A program made the translations under genes and the position numbers. Source: Heyndrickxia camelliae (lineage in GTDB: Bacteria > Bacillota > Bacilli > Bacillales > Bacillaceae_C). Taken from it: DNA of 64,000 bases. This document shows, piece after piece, positions 35,930-44,469 of the stretch. Each line of letters begins with the position of its first letter. Position 1 is the stretch's first letter. Under the pieces are notes generated by a model that saw only the letters and a list, made by a program, of their open reading frames with translations, ran no database searches and had not been told where the DNA came from. The stretch is taken from contig NZ_PIQO01000012.1 in NCBI RefSeq assembly GCF_002844575.1, positions 62,001-126,000 on the forward strand. The letters run 5' to 3'.

Positions 35930-36160
35930 TAAGATGATTACCTTTTTTTGCCAAATTTATTCTAAGTTTAGGCAAGGAAACCGCCCTATCCCATGAATTG
36001 CAAAATTTCTTTTTCAGTATATTTTGAGACTCTTGTAAAGTGTTTATTCCGTGGTTTTCTAATGCTCTTCTTGCCGGTGCAGCTGGAAGTGAAAGAAATC
36101 CAACATTTGGTTTTCGTTTTTGCTCACATATCGGACAGTTTGGATAATCGCTGCTTTTAT
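35930..36160 (-). pseudogene. Decayed helix-hairpin-helix-type protein
   Basis: On the minus strand FLSLPAAPARRALENHGINTLQ..LKKKFCNSWDRAVSLPKL resembles small proteins with 'IGAPARRALENAGI.TLEQL...TEKEILKLHGMGP.SLPKL', a helix-hairpin-helix or RNA-polymerase-alpha-CTD-like fold. The LHGMGP core is replaced by NSWDRAVS. An N-terminal YPNCPICEQ suggests a former zinc motif. Confidence 0.5.
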
Positions 36161-36228
36161 AGTATTGGATTCCCTTTTCACAAATTCTTATTTTTTAAAA
36201 GTTGGCTTTTTAGATATAACTCTACATT

Positions 36229-37524
36229 TTACTTAAACTCCTTCATTTGAATATCCTGTAGAACATTCCTTACAAATTGATAATATGCCGTATGCGGATA
36301 ATGGCGTAATTTCTTGACCGCTTCCTGAGCAGATTCTTTAGCTTTTTCCAATTGATTTAATTCCATATAGCATAAGGCTTGGTATGATTTATTAGTTTCA
36401 CGAATACCAACATCAAAGGCGGAGTACTCAATATGTTTGTCTTCATTTTTGAATAATTCTCTGAATAAAGGTAATGCCTTTTCCGGCAGTTTAAGCTTTG
36501 TATAGCATCTTGCTTTGGCATCCGCTGCAAATTCTCCATATGAATATTTCCACTCCTCATCTACTGATTCCATACTTAATAACTTTTTCTCATATTCATT
36601 CACCATATCTAGGGCTTTTTCAGGTTCATTCTCGTAAAACTCTTTATAATGAATCAAAATTAATTCCTTTTCAAGATATAGGTGATCATTATCGATTATT
36701 TCAAAAAACTTATTAATTTTATCTACAAACTCCCTAGCCTTAGCAAAATTGTTGATATTATAGTACATTAAGGCACCACGATTATGAATTTCAAAGAACC
36801 GGTTTAACATAACATGTTTATTGATATAGCCTATGACTTCATCTAACAATTGAAAAGCCTCTTCAAATTCTCCTAGGGCATCAACCGTATCAATTTTTAA
36901 TAACATTAAATCAATTCGAACGGAAATCGTTTCATAATCGTTTCCCATCGCTTTGTTAAGAGCGGAGTTTATCAGTTGTATAGCTTTTTGATGGTTTCCT
37001 TGGTAACTTTCTATTTGTGCAAAGAATAAGCGAATTTTCAACACTCTGCTTTCCATGTGTAAGTCGCTATACAATTCCTCTGCCTTTGAAGCATACTTGG
37101 ACCAGTCTCGTTCATCCAACATATCATATTTCGATTTAAAGTAAATATAGTATGAAAACAGACAGCGGGCATATAATTCATATATTCTGGCGGATTCATA
37201 GCTATTCCCTAATTGGGGAAGCAGTAACTTAATATGAGTAATAGCTTGTTCTATTTTATCTGAACCAGCCATACCATCCAAAATTTCTAATAGATTGGAT
37301 AATTCTTTCCTTAATTCTTCTTTTGTCAAGCTCCCTCCCATCAATTCCGATACATTGACTCCTAATTGATCGGCAATATGTTTCAAATTTTCAGCTGATG
37401 GCTTTGATTTGCCGTTTTCTATTAAACTGACCATAGCTGGAGACATCTGGTCTTTTGCGACATCCGCTAAAGTCAGCTTCTTTTCTTTTCTCAGTTTTTT
37501 TATTTTTAAACCTATTTGCGTCAT
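36229..37524 (-). CDS. XRE-family regulator with TPR-like repeats
   Basis: 431 residues. HTH at 3-60 (IKKLRKEKKLTLADVAKDQM, PAMVSLIENGKSKPSAENLK) is followed by about 350 residues of helical repeats with TPR character (NHQKAIQLINSALNKAMGND, LEKAKESAQEAVKKL). This layout is shared with peptide-responsive RRNPP regulators such as NprR and PlcR, but no signal-peptide gene is seen next to it. ATG at 37524 lies 7 nt after AGGAG. It is divergent from the MFS gene and likely regulates it. Confidence 0.8.
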   Translation of the reverse strand: MTQIGLKIKKLRKEKKLTLADVAKDQMSPAMVSLIENGKSKPSAENLKHIADQLGVNVSELMGGSLTKEELRKELSNLLEILDGMAGSDKIEQAITHIKLLLPQLGNSYESARIYELYARCLFSYYIYFKSKYDMLDERDWSKYASKAEELYSDLHMESRVLKIRLFFAQIESYQGNHQKAIQLINSALNKAMGNDYETISVRIDLMLLKIDTVDALGEFEEAFQLLDEVIGYINKHVMLNRFFEIHNRGALMYYNINNFAKAREFVDKINKFFEIIDNDHLYLEKELILIHYKEFYENEPEKALDMVNEYEKKLLSMESVDEEWKYSYGEFAADAKARCYTKLKLPEKALPLFRELFKNEDKHIEYSAFDVGIRETNKSYQALCYMELNQLEKAKESAQEAVKKLRHYPHTAYYQFVRNVLQDIQMKEFK

Positions 37525-37685
37525 CATTAAACTCCTGTTCGTAATTCTTTTATTCTAATAATTATACTGTATTTTTTAATTTATTTAAAAATATTTTTAA
37601 AATCTTCAAATTTATCATTGTATTTTATTTTAAATATATTTAATATTATTTTTAAATATATTTAATAATTTGAAGGGGAGTTAGA

Positions 37686-38937
37686 ATGGAAACACAAATT
37701 GCACATCTACAACACCAAGAAGCACCATCAACTTATGTAAAAAGAAATATGTCTTTTATTGTATGCACTTCGGCCATTGGCAGCATTGCAGAGGCCATTT
37801 ATACCCTTTGCGTATCATGGTATGTTCTTGATCGTACAGGGTCCGCTTTTTTAACCTCAGCCATTGCGGCAATTTCCTTTATTGTAAATGTATTTGCCGG
37901 ACCGTTTATAGGAGTTCTTGTTGATCGATTCAATCCAAAGTCAGCTATGAAGAAAGCATATATAGTTATGGCTCTGATTGGAGTAGCTTTAGCCTTATCA
38001 TATATTTTTTTCCGTGATTACATAGTCTTTTCTGTGATGGTGATGGTTATCGTGAATGATGTAGCCCAAGCGTTTATTTTTCCATCACAAAACCGACTTC
38101 TACCTATACTAATTGGGAAAGATAGGATTGCAATTGTGAGTGGTTATATGTCATCAGCAAGTAATACTGCTGGATTACTCGGTAATGCGGTAGCAGGAAT
38201 GTTACTCTCGTTAATTGGCTTTGTCGGAGTTATGTTAACACACTCAGCTTTATTTATTCTTGCGGCGGTCTTGGTTAAATGGTTGGTACTTCCTAAATAT
38301 GAAACAAAGGAAAAACAACAACACCAAGGAAAGAGGCAATTTTGGACTGAGTTTAAGGAAGGGGCGAAAATTTTAAGGGGGCATAATGCATTACTAGCAC
38401 TTACTTTTATGAATATGGGTACCAATATTGTTTCAATTGGATATTTATATATGGTTATTCTTAAAACACAATATGGGGCAACTTCATCTCAGTATGGGTT
38501 CTTTGAGGCAACCGCTGTAATGGTTTCCATTGTAACTGGTCTTTTTGTTGGTAAGATAGTAAAGAAATTTAAACCTGTAGTTATTTTAACTGGCGCTAGG
38601 ATAATTTCATCTAGTTTGTATGATTCTATTATGAACTGGAAACTCTTTAATAATCGCATTTATTTTATTTGCAATCCAAACACTCTTTGGTATTTTCCAA
38701 GCGGTTGTATTCGGAACACTATTAATCACGTTAGTTGAACCTAAATATCGTGCACGGGTTGATTCCCTAGTTTTAAGTATTTCCGCATTCATGATGCCAG
38801 CCACGGTCTTTCTCGGTGGCTATCTAGCCGACCATATTCCAATTCGCTATATTTTTTACTTTGCAGGAACATGGGCAATGTTAATGGGATTGACTCCGTT
38901 GTTTAGTAAGGAGGTACGGGGATTACAAAAATTATAG
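37686..38937 (+). pseudogene. MFS exporter gene with frameshift
   Basis: A METQIAHLQH start with GGGGAG upstream opens a 12-helix MFS exporter of the Mef/EntS group (VSWYVLDRTGSAFLTSAIAA, GPFIGVLVDRFNPKSAMKKA). The frame breaks near 38615-38640 and stops at 38736-38738. Another frame then carries the rest: SLIIAFILFAIQTLFGIFQA to KEVRGLQKL and TAG at 38937. Rejoined length is about 417 residues, normal. One small indel would explain it, so recent inactivation or a sequencing error are both possible. Confidence 0.8.
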
Positions 38938-38950
38938 CGGTTAAAAAGGA

Positions 38951-39075
38951 TTCGTCAAATATTAGCATGTTTTGCAGTCCTTTATATTTGAAAATCTTTT
39001 TAAATCGAGAATTTTGGTGATTTTTGATCAAACGTTTGAATAACAACCAACTTGTAGTAAATTGCCGAAATAATT
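38951..39075. repeat. Dispersed intergenic repeat, copy A
   Basis: TTCGTCAAAT, then AGCATGTTTTGCAGTC, TTTGATCAAACGTTTGAATAA and ACTTGTAGTAAATTG recur in the same order and orientation at 46500-46622. Length is about 125 bp. Confidence 0.6.
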
Positions 39076-39114
39076 GACTTGTTATTATAAAATAATCTTT
39101 AACAATCATAAATA

Positions 39115-39141
39115 GACGCCTTTTCTAATCGGAAAGGCGTA
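39115..39141 (-). terminator. Terminator-like hairpin
   Basis: ACGCCTTTTC and GGAAAGGCGT arms around a short loop, between convergent genes. Confidence 0.55.
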
Positions 39142-39163
39142 GATCACTAAAATATCAAATTAG

Positions 39164-40095
39164 CTACTTTCTTTCTAAAGGAAACAAAGAATATTGCCAT
39201 TGGTGTGTACATTCTACCAGCATATAATATCCGCTTACTTCATTCATCTCGATATGGGAGCTTTGTTGTCTGAGTATTACCCCTTCACCGTTTTCATTGG
39301 TCACATCAATCCAAATTTGGCCGGATGCCTTGTCATAGCGTATTATTAAACGGTTTCCATTTACAGTAAGAATTTTACCATTCCTTTTGTTTTTAGCATT
39401 ATCGATAAAAGCTTTAATATCTGTTGCACCTACCGATGACAAAGAGTAATTAGATTGTTCCTCTTTTTTTTCAATTCTTATCCCAGTCTTCACTTGCTCT
39501 CGTTGATGATTGAGAAGAATCCAAGTTTACCTCTTTCAAACCTATCCAAGTCGGGAAATGAACGATATTTTTCGTGACCCATTTTTCATTTGCCATACCT
39601 AAAGGATCCTCCTCACTGAATCCAGTTGAATGGTGCAAAGTTATTGTAATGGGATTGATCATCAAGATGCCTACCAATAAAACCGAACCTTGTCTTGTAA
39701 AAGTTATAAGAATATGTTGTTTCACCAAATGAAAAATGCCGGTATTCAATAACAAGAGACTGCTGATTATAAGGAGAATCCATCTTTTCGTAGCTATAGT
39801 CCATTAACCAAATTGCAAAGCCATATATCATTAATATCAGAATACTTATGATTAAAACAGCAGTAGTCCATCGTTTGTGATACCGAAAGCCAATTACGGA
39901 TAAAACAATTATATTTATCACTAAAGGAATCATATCACCCGTTAGTTTCAAGCAAAGTATGAAGTAACCTGTTAGATGCATGATAATAAGTATCAAGACT
40001 ATTATAACTAATAAGATTAGTGACCATTTTGTTTTTCCATTCTTGGATTCCTCATTTTTGATTGTTTTCCAATAGATTCTCTTTATTATCTTAAT
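39164..40095 (-). pseudogene. Membrane protein gene broken by two frameshifts
   Basis: Three overlapping minus-strand frames read as one protein. The first (to 39613) has two helices (LTGDMIPLVINIIVLSVIGF, TAVLIISILILMIYGFAIWL) and ends at FGFIGRHLDDQS. The second carries TGFSEEDPLGMANEKWVTKN and VHFPTWIGLKEVNLDSSQSS. The third (39164-39480) holds IRIEKKEEQSNYSLSSVGAT to FPLERK. The start may overlap the M50 protease stop. Family not recognised. Confidence 0.6.
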
Positions 40096-41204
40096 TAATT
40101 GTTCAATAATTTTTGTACTTCTGGATTATTGCTGAGGATCTCATTCCCATAGTAATAACTAAGAGACAGAACAATAACTAGACCTATATAAATAAAAAAT
40201 AATTGGATTTTCGTTTTTTTATCCGTCTTATAATACGATTCAGTCGTATGGATTTCTTTTTTCATCTTTAATGCCTGTTCCTCTAATTGGTTGAAGATAC
40301 CTTCCATTACTTGTTGGTGGTCATTGCCAACTTGGTCACTAATAGCAAATGCACCGGTTAATTGTTGAAGATAAATCTCCTTTTTCATCTTTTCGATTTC
40401 AGAATTCAATGTATCTAAAATGCTCGTTATCTTCGTGTTAGAAATCTCCTGTTTAGCCTTGGTTATGATTTCTTCAACCACTTCTAAGTGGTGAGACTCT
40501 TTCTTTAATTTACCCACCATAATTTCAAGTTGTTCTACTTCCAGTTTGTCGCTATTTATGTTTTTTTGCTTTTTATATAAATTGTACCATTCCATTGAAC
40601 CGATAATAACAATCATGAAGCCTAGGAAACTAAAACGCATTACTGAATCGGCAATCAATAATATAATGCCTATTCCCCATAGCTTTGTACTAATTCCAGC
40701 TGCAATTCTTCCTCCATCCAAAGGCGTAATCGGTATTAAATTAAATAGATTAATAAGTGCACCTAATATAATTAATAGTGCCCAAAACGGTTCATGTGTA
40801 TATTGATACAACGGGATTGCCGGCAAAAAGGCTAAAAATCCAAAAAATGGCCCCATGTATGCTAAAAAGCCCTCATCCTTTGCAGTCTTGGGCATTTCCT
40901 TCAAACCGATGACCGCACCTATGAAAGGAATAAATACTGCGGGAGTAACGGGTAGTTTAATTCTTTTAGCAGCGAAAATATGACCCATTTCATGAACAAA
41001 CAACAAGTAGACAAGACCAACTGCAAACTTCCATCCAAACATAACTGCATAGGTTCCTAGAGTAATAAGCATACTTAAAAGAGTATGTAGTTTAAGAAAT
41101 TTAATAATCACTAATATAAATTTTAACTTACTTAATACTAGAATAATTACTGTACTTAAAATACCAATAAAGGTTTTCTTTCCACCTAGCTCTTTGCTTT
41201 TCAA
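40095..41204 (-). CDS. M50-family site-2 protease-like membrane metalloprotease
   Basis: 369 residues. Zinc site HEMGH near residue 71 in LLFVHEMGHIFAAKRIKLPV and the third-ligand motif PLDGGR near 165 in LIPITPLDGGRIAAG define a site-2 protease. Flanking helices fit the family. Residues 215-330 form a charged helical coiled region, and a last membrane helix (IQLFFIYIGLVIVLSLSYYY) is near the C-terminus. TTG start with GGAG 8 nt upstream. A broken membrane gene follows and a zinc-ribbon gene precedes it. Confidence 0.85.
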   Translation of the reverse strand: MKSKELGGKKTFIGILSTVIILVLSKLKFILVIIKFLKLHTLLSMLITLGTYAVMFGWKFAVGLVYLLFVHEMGHIFAAKRIKLPVTPAVFIPFIGAVIGLKEMPKTAKDEGFLAYMGPFFGFLAFLPAIPLYQYTHEPFWALLIILGALINLFNLIPITPLDGGRIAAGISTKLWGIGIILLIADSVMRFSFLGFMIVIIGSMEWYNLYKKQKNINSDKLEVEQLEIMVGKLKKESHHLEVVEEIITKAKQEISNTKITSILDTLNSEIEKMKKEIYLQQLTGAFAISDQVGNDHQQVMEGIFNQLEEQALKMKKEIHTTESYYKTDKKTKIQLFFIYIGLVIVLSLSYYYGNEILSNNPEVQKLLNN

Positions 41205-41285
41205 ATAAACATCTCCTTTTGGAAAAGTACATGCTTAATCGACTTTATTTATTTTAAAAGAGATTTCACTGTAATATTAATCTAT

Positions 41286-41798
41286 TTACTCTTCAATTGC
41301 TTCACCACAATGATTACAATAAAGGGCATCCATGGTGTTTCCCTGTTCGCACTGAGGACAAATCTTCTCTAACTTATCCCCGCAATAACTACAAAACTTT
41401 CCATGGTTTTGATTTTTTTCATTACATGTAGGACATGTTATGGAATTGGTTGGGGTTCCTTCTATTATGGATTTTGCGATTTCCCTTACTCCTGAAGTAG
41501 TTTCCTTTGCCAAATAATTAAGTGAATCCTTTGCTACAGGAACGTATTCTCTACTTTGATATTTTGCAACAGCTCCACCGAAGCCAAGACCTGTCAGTAC
41601 GAAACCCACAAAGATTGCGGGCGCTGCCACAAAAAATAACCAAAATAGTTTTGGTTCCTCAAAATCTTGAAGGGTGAAAAAATTTATGAATGCCACGATT
41701 AAACATATTACTCCTATAACGAAAAGCACAGGACCAAATATTCGAAAAAATAAACGTGTTTTTTTATGCTGCCTTGTCATAAATTTTTCCTTTTTCAT
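41286..41798 (-). CDS. Double zinc-ribbon membrane protein
   Basis: 170 residues. Two helices (IFGPVLFVIGVICLIVAFIN, FFVAAPAIFVGFVLTGLGFG) precede two zinc ribbons: CPTCNEKN..FCSYCGDKL and CPQCEQGN..YCNHCGEAIEE. Ribbons after membrane helices suggest a scaffold or regulator. Ribosome site GGGGGA. Function unknown. Confidence 0.72.
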   Translation of the reverse strand: MKKEKFMTRQHKKTRLFFRIFGPVLFVIGVICLIVAFINFFTLQDFEEPKLFWLFFVAAPAIFVGFVLTGLGFGGAVAKYQSREYVPVAKDSLNYLAKETTSGVREIAKSIIEGTPTNSITCPTCNEKNQNHGKFCSYCGDKLEKICPQCEQGNTMDALYCNHCGEAIEE

Positions 41799-41992
41799 AA
41801 GCTATCCCCCCGAATATGATTAGTCATATATACGGTTAAGTAAAAGCTTATGTTCCCGAATTTTTCTTCTTTTTAACGAAAAAGGGAACACTCTATTTTA
41901 AAATCGCTTCCGATGATTATTGACATCACTCCATTAATGAGGGTTAATGAACATTCTTTTATAAACCGTTCAATTAAACTGGATAAACAAAA

Positions 41993-42019
41993 CGGACAGT
42001 GCAATAGAAACACTGTCCG
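41993..42019 (-). terminator. yflS terminator
   Basis: CGGACAGTG and CACTGTCCG arms, followed on the minus strand by TTTTGTTT. Confidence 0.75.
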
Positions 42020-42051
42020 CCTATAAAATCAGTAAATGTAGTGAAAATAAC

Positions 42052-43506
42052 TTACCACAGACCAAGTACTTTCCACCAGAGGCCACCTACAATACCCCAG
42101 ATGATAATATAAATAATCGAAATACCAAATCCAATGGACCACCATTTATTCTGCGATACATAGCCTGAACCAAAGAAAACAGGGGCAGGACCGGCTCCAT
42201 AATGGGTCAAACATCCGAATAGATTACTGAAGAAACCCAATATTAAGGCCGTTAGCATTGGGGGTGCTCCGGTCGTAATGGCTACTCCTAAAAACGCTGC
42301 ATACATGGCACTGACATGTGCTGTATTGCTGGCAAAGAAATAATGTGTATAAAAGTAAATAAGCGCTAAAATTAGCAATGCCCATATCCAAGGTAATCCT
42401 TGAACCGCTCCACCCATCCATTTACTAAAACACGGAATCATACCTAAATCATTCAGATAGGTTGCCATCATCACGAGGGCTGCAAACCAAACTAATGTAT
42501 CCCATGCTCCTTCTTCTTTTTTAACATCATTCCAAGATAGAACAGATGTTATCAATAAAACGGATAAACCGATTAGTGCAGTAGTGGTGGAGTCAATCCC
42601 CAATTTCTCTCCAAAAATCCAAAGTGCTAAAATGAGCAAAAATACCGCAATCATACTCCATTCAGCCTTTTTTAAAGGTCCCATTTCTTTTAGCTTTTGC
42701 GTAGCTATGTTAGCTGCCACTGGTGTTTCCTTAATTTCGGGAGGAAAAACTTTATATATAAAATAAGGGATAACGATTAAACTGACTATACCAGGTACTA
42801 TAGCCGCAACTACCCATCCTGTCCACGTTATATTTACACCTGCGCTTTTGGCTATAGTTGCCGCCAATGGATTAGCTGCCATAGCGGTCATGAACATGGC
42901 CGAGGTAATCATGTTCCCTTGAAAACCAACCTTTATTAAATACGCTCCAATCTTTTTCTCTGTCCCATCTTTAGGATCAGAGCCAAAAGTTCTTGATAAA
43001 GAATGGATGATTGGAAAAATAATACCTCCGCCGCGAGCAGTGTTACTCGGCATTGCGGGTGCTAAAATCAAATCACTAACGATAAGCGAATAAGATAATC
43101 CTAACGTTTTCTTACCAAATTTTTTAACAAACATATACGCAATACGGTTTCCTAATCCTGTTTTAATAAAACCTCTAGAAATAAAAAAGGCAATGACAAT
43201 CAGCCAAATCGTCGTATTTTGAAACCCGCTTAACGCTTCTTTAAGGCCTAGCGTTCTGGTTAAAACAACAGCTGTTATGGAAAGAATTGCTACTCCGCCC
43301 ATCGGCAGTGGTTTAATAATTAATCCAATAATAGTTGCCACAAAAATAGCAAACAAATGCCATGCTCTTTCATCGAGACCAGCAGGAGCACTAATAAACC
43401 AGATTACGGCCCCGACAGCCACAGTAATAATTAATGAAATAAAATTTACTTCTTTCTTCTCTTCTCCTTTTACTTGCTTCTTTTGCAATTGTTTTTGAGA
43501 GCCCAT
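42052..43506 (-). CDS. yflS: DASS-family dicarboxylate transporter (YflS-type)
   Basis: 484 residues with about 12-13 helices. Signature stretches FISRGFIKTGLGNRIAYMFV, APAMPSNTARGGGIIFPIIH and HYFFASNTAHVSAMYAAFLG (the paired SNT motifs) mark the SLC13/DASS family. Bacillus YflS carries malate or 2-oxoglutarate and is controlled by MalK-MalR, which here lie immediately upstream on the same strand. ATG at 43506 lies 8 nt past AAGGAG. Confidence 0.85.
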   Translation of the reverse strand: MGSQKQLQKKQVKGEEKKEVNFISLIITVAVGAVIWFISAPAGLDERAWHLFAIFVATIIGLIIKPLPMGGVAILSITAVVLTRTLGLKEALSGFQNTTIWLIVIAFFISRGFIKTGLGNRIAYMFVKKFGKKTLGLSYSLIVSDLILAPAMPSNTARGGGIIFPIIHSLSRTFGSDPKDGTEKKIGAYLIKVGFQGNMITSAMFMTAMAANPLAATIAKSAGVNITWTGWVVAAIVPGIVSLIVIPYFIYKVFPPEIKETPVAANIATQKLKEMGPLKKAEWSMIAVFLLILALWIFGEKLGIDSTTTALIGLSVLLITSVLSWNDVKKEEGAWDTLVWFAALVMMATYLNDLGMIPCFSKWMGGAVQGLPWIWALLILALIYFYTHYFFASNTAHVSAMYAAFLGVAITTGAPPMLTALILGFFSNLFGCLTHYGAGPAPVFFGSGYVSQNKWWSIGFGISIIYIIIWGIVGGLWWKVLGLW

Positions 43507-43582
43507 CCTTTTACTCCTTATATCACTTTTTAACAAATTTTGTGTAATGAATCACAAGTTTAACCAAATTAATGCACATTAC

Positions 43583-43597
43583 GAGTAATGATTACGT
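43583..43597. promoter_or_regulatory. Zur-like palindrome upstream of yflS
   Basis: GAGTAATGATTACGT contains the 11-bp core GTAATGATTAC, identical to the cores of two adcA Zur boxes. Outer bases fit worse (3 mismatches to TCGTAATNATTACGA). About 75 bp before the yflS start. Confidence 0.35.
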
Positions 43598-43733
43598 TTT
43601 ATACTGATAAGGCTTTATAGAAAGAACTAAAATTCTAATCGCCTTGTTTTTGACATCCTTTTGTTGCATGTCCATCATATTCGTATGAAAACCATCTTCC
43701 TAGTTTAAGAAAGTTTATAATTCTTTTTGTAAA

Positions 43734-43772
43734 TAAAAAAAGTAAGCAGCTAAGATACTGCTTACAAAAAGT
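43734..43772 (-). terminator. malR terminator
   Basis: GTAAGCAG and CTGCTTAC arms followed on the minus strand by T7; the malR stop codon lies in the first arm. Confidence 0.8.
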
Positions 43773-44469
43773 TTTTTATCAAGTGTGCCTTAAACTGGTT
43801 AAATTCATGCTGATACACAGGTCTTCCTACAGTTCCATAGATAACTTTGACTTCAAGTATTCCTAAATCCTTAAGAAAGTTAAGGTACTTTCTAGCTGAA
43901 ACTCTTGAGATTCCTACAACATTTGCTACTTCATCAGTGGAAAAGGGCTGCTGCTTCAACTCTTGAATCGCATCCCATATTTGCTTTAAGGTATCCCTCG
44001 CTAATCCCTTTGGCAGTTCCTCTGAAATTACAGACTCTTCTCTGTGTAACAGTAAGTTATCCAGTTCCTGCTGACTAAGTGAATCCTGCTTATCCATCAT
44101 CCGGGTTTGCTCTAGGTAGGCAATAAGTGCAGTCTTAAACCTTTCAAATTCAAAAGGTTTAATTAAATAGTCGACAACCCCATACCTTAATGCCTTCTTA
44201 ATTCGCTCCAAATCTGATGCTGCTGTAATGATAATGACATCTATTTCAAGGTCATTTTTCCTTAGGTACGTTAACAGCTCAAGCCCCTGCTTTCCCGGCA
44301 TAAAAATATCCAGAAGGATGAGCTGAACATCATTATTTTTCAAAAATGAGATGGCATCCGCAACTGAATGGACGGTTGCAGTCAAAAGGAACCCATCAAT
44401 TTTGGCCAAATATTGTTTATTGATTTCTGCCACCATGGGGTCATCTTCGACAATCATTACATTAATCAT
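43762..44469 (-). CDS. malR: Response regulator MalR (CitT/DcuR family)
   Basis: 235 residues, the same length as Bacillus MalR. Receiver domain with DD at 9-10, Asp in LILLDIFMPG near 56 and Lys in YLIKPFEF near 106; the C-terminal half has a CitT-type winged helix (FSTDEVANVVGISRVSARKY). It activates C4-dicarboxylate transport genes such as yflS and maeN in B. subtilis. The ATG at 44469 overlaps the kinase gene by 8 nt. Confidence 0.85.
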   Translation of the reverse strand: MINVMIVEDDPMVAEINKQYLAKIDGFLLTATVHSVADAISFLKNNDVQLILLDIFMPGKQGLELLTYLRKNDLEIDVIIITAASDLERIKKALRYGVVDYLIKPFEFERFKTALIAYLEQTRMMDKQDSLSQQELDNLLLHREESVISEELPKGLARDTLKQIWDAIQELKQQPFSTDEVANVVGISRVSARKYLNFLKDLGILEVKVIYGTVGRPVYQHEFNQFKAHLIKNFL

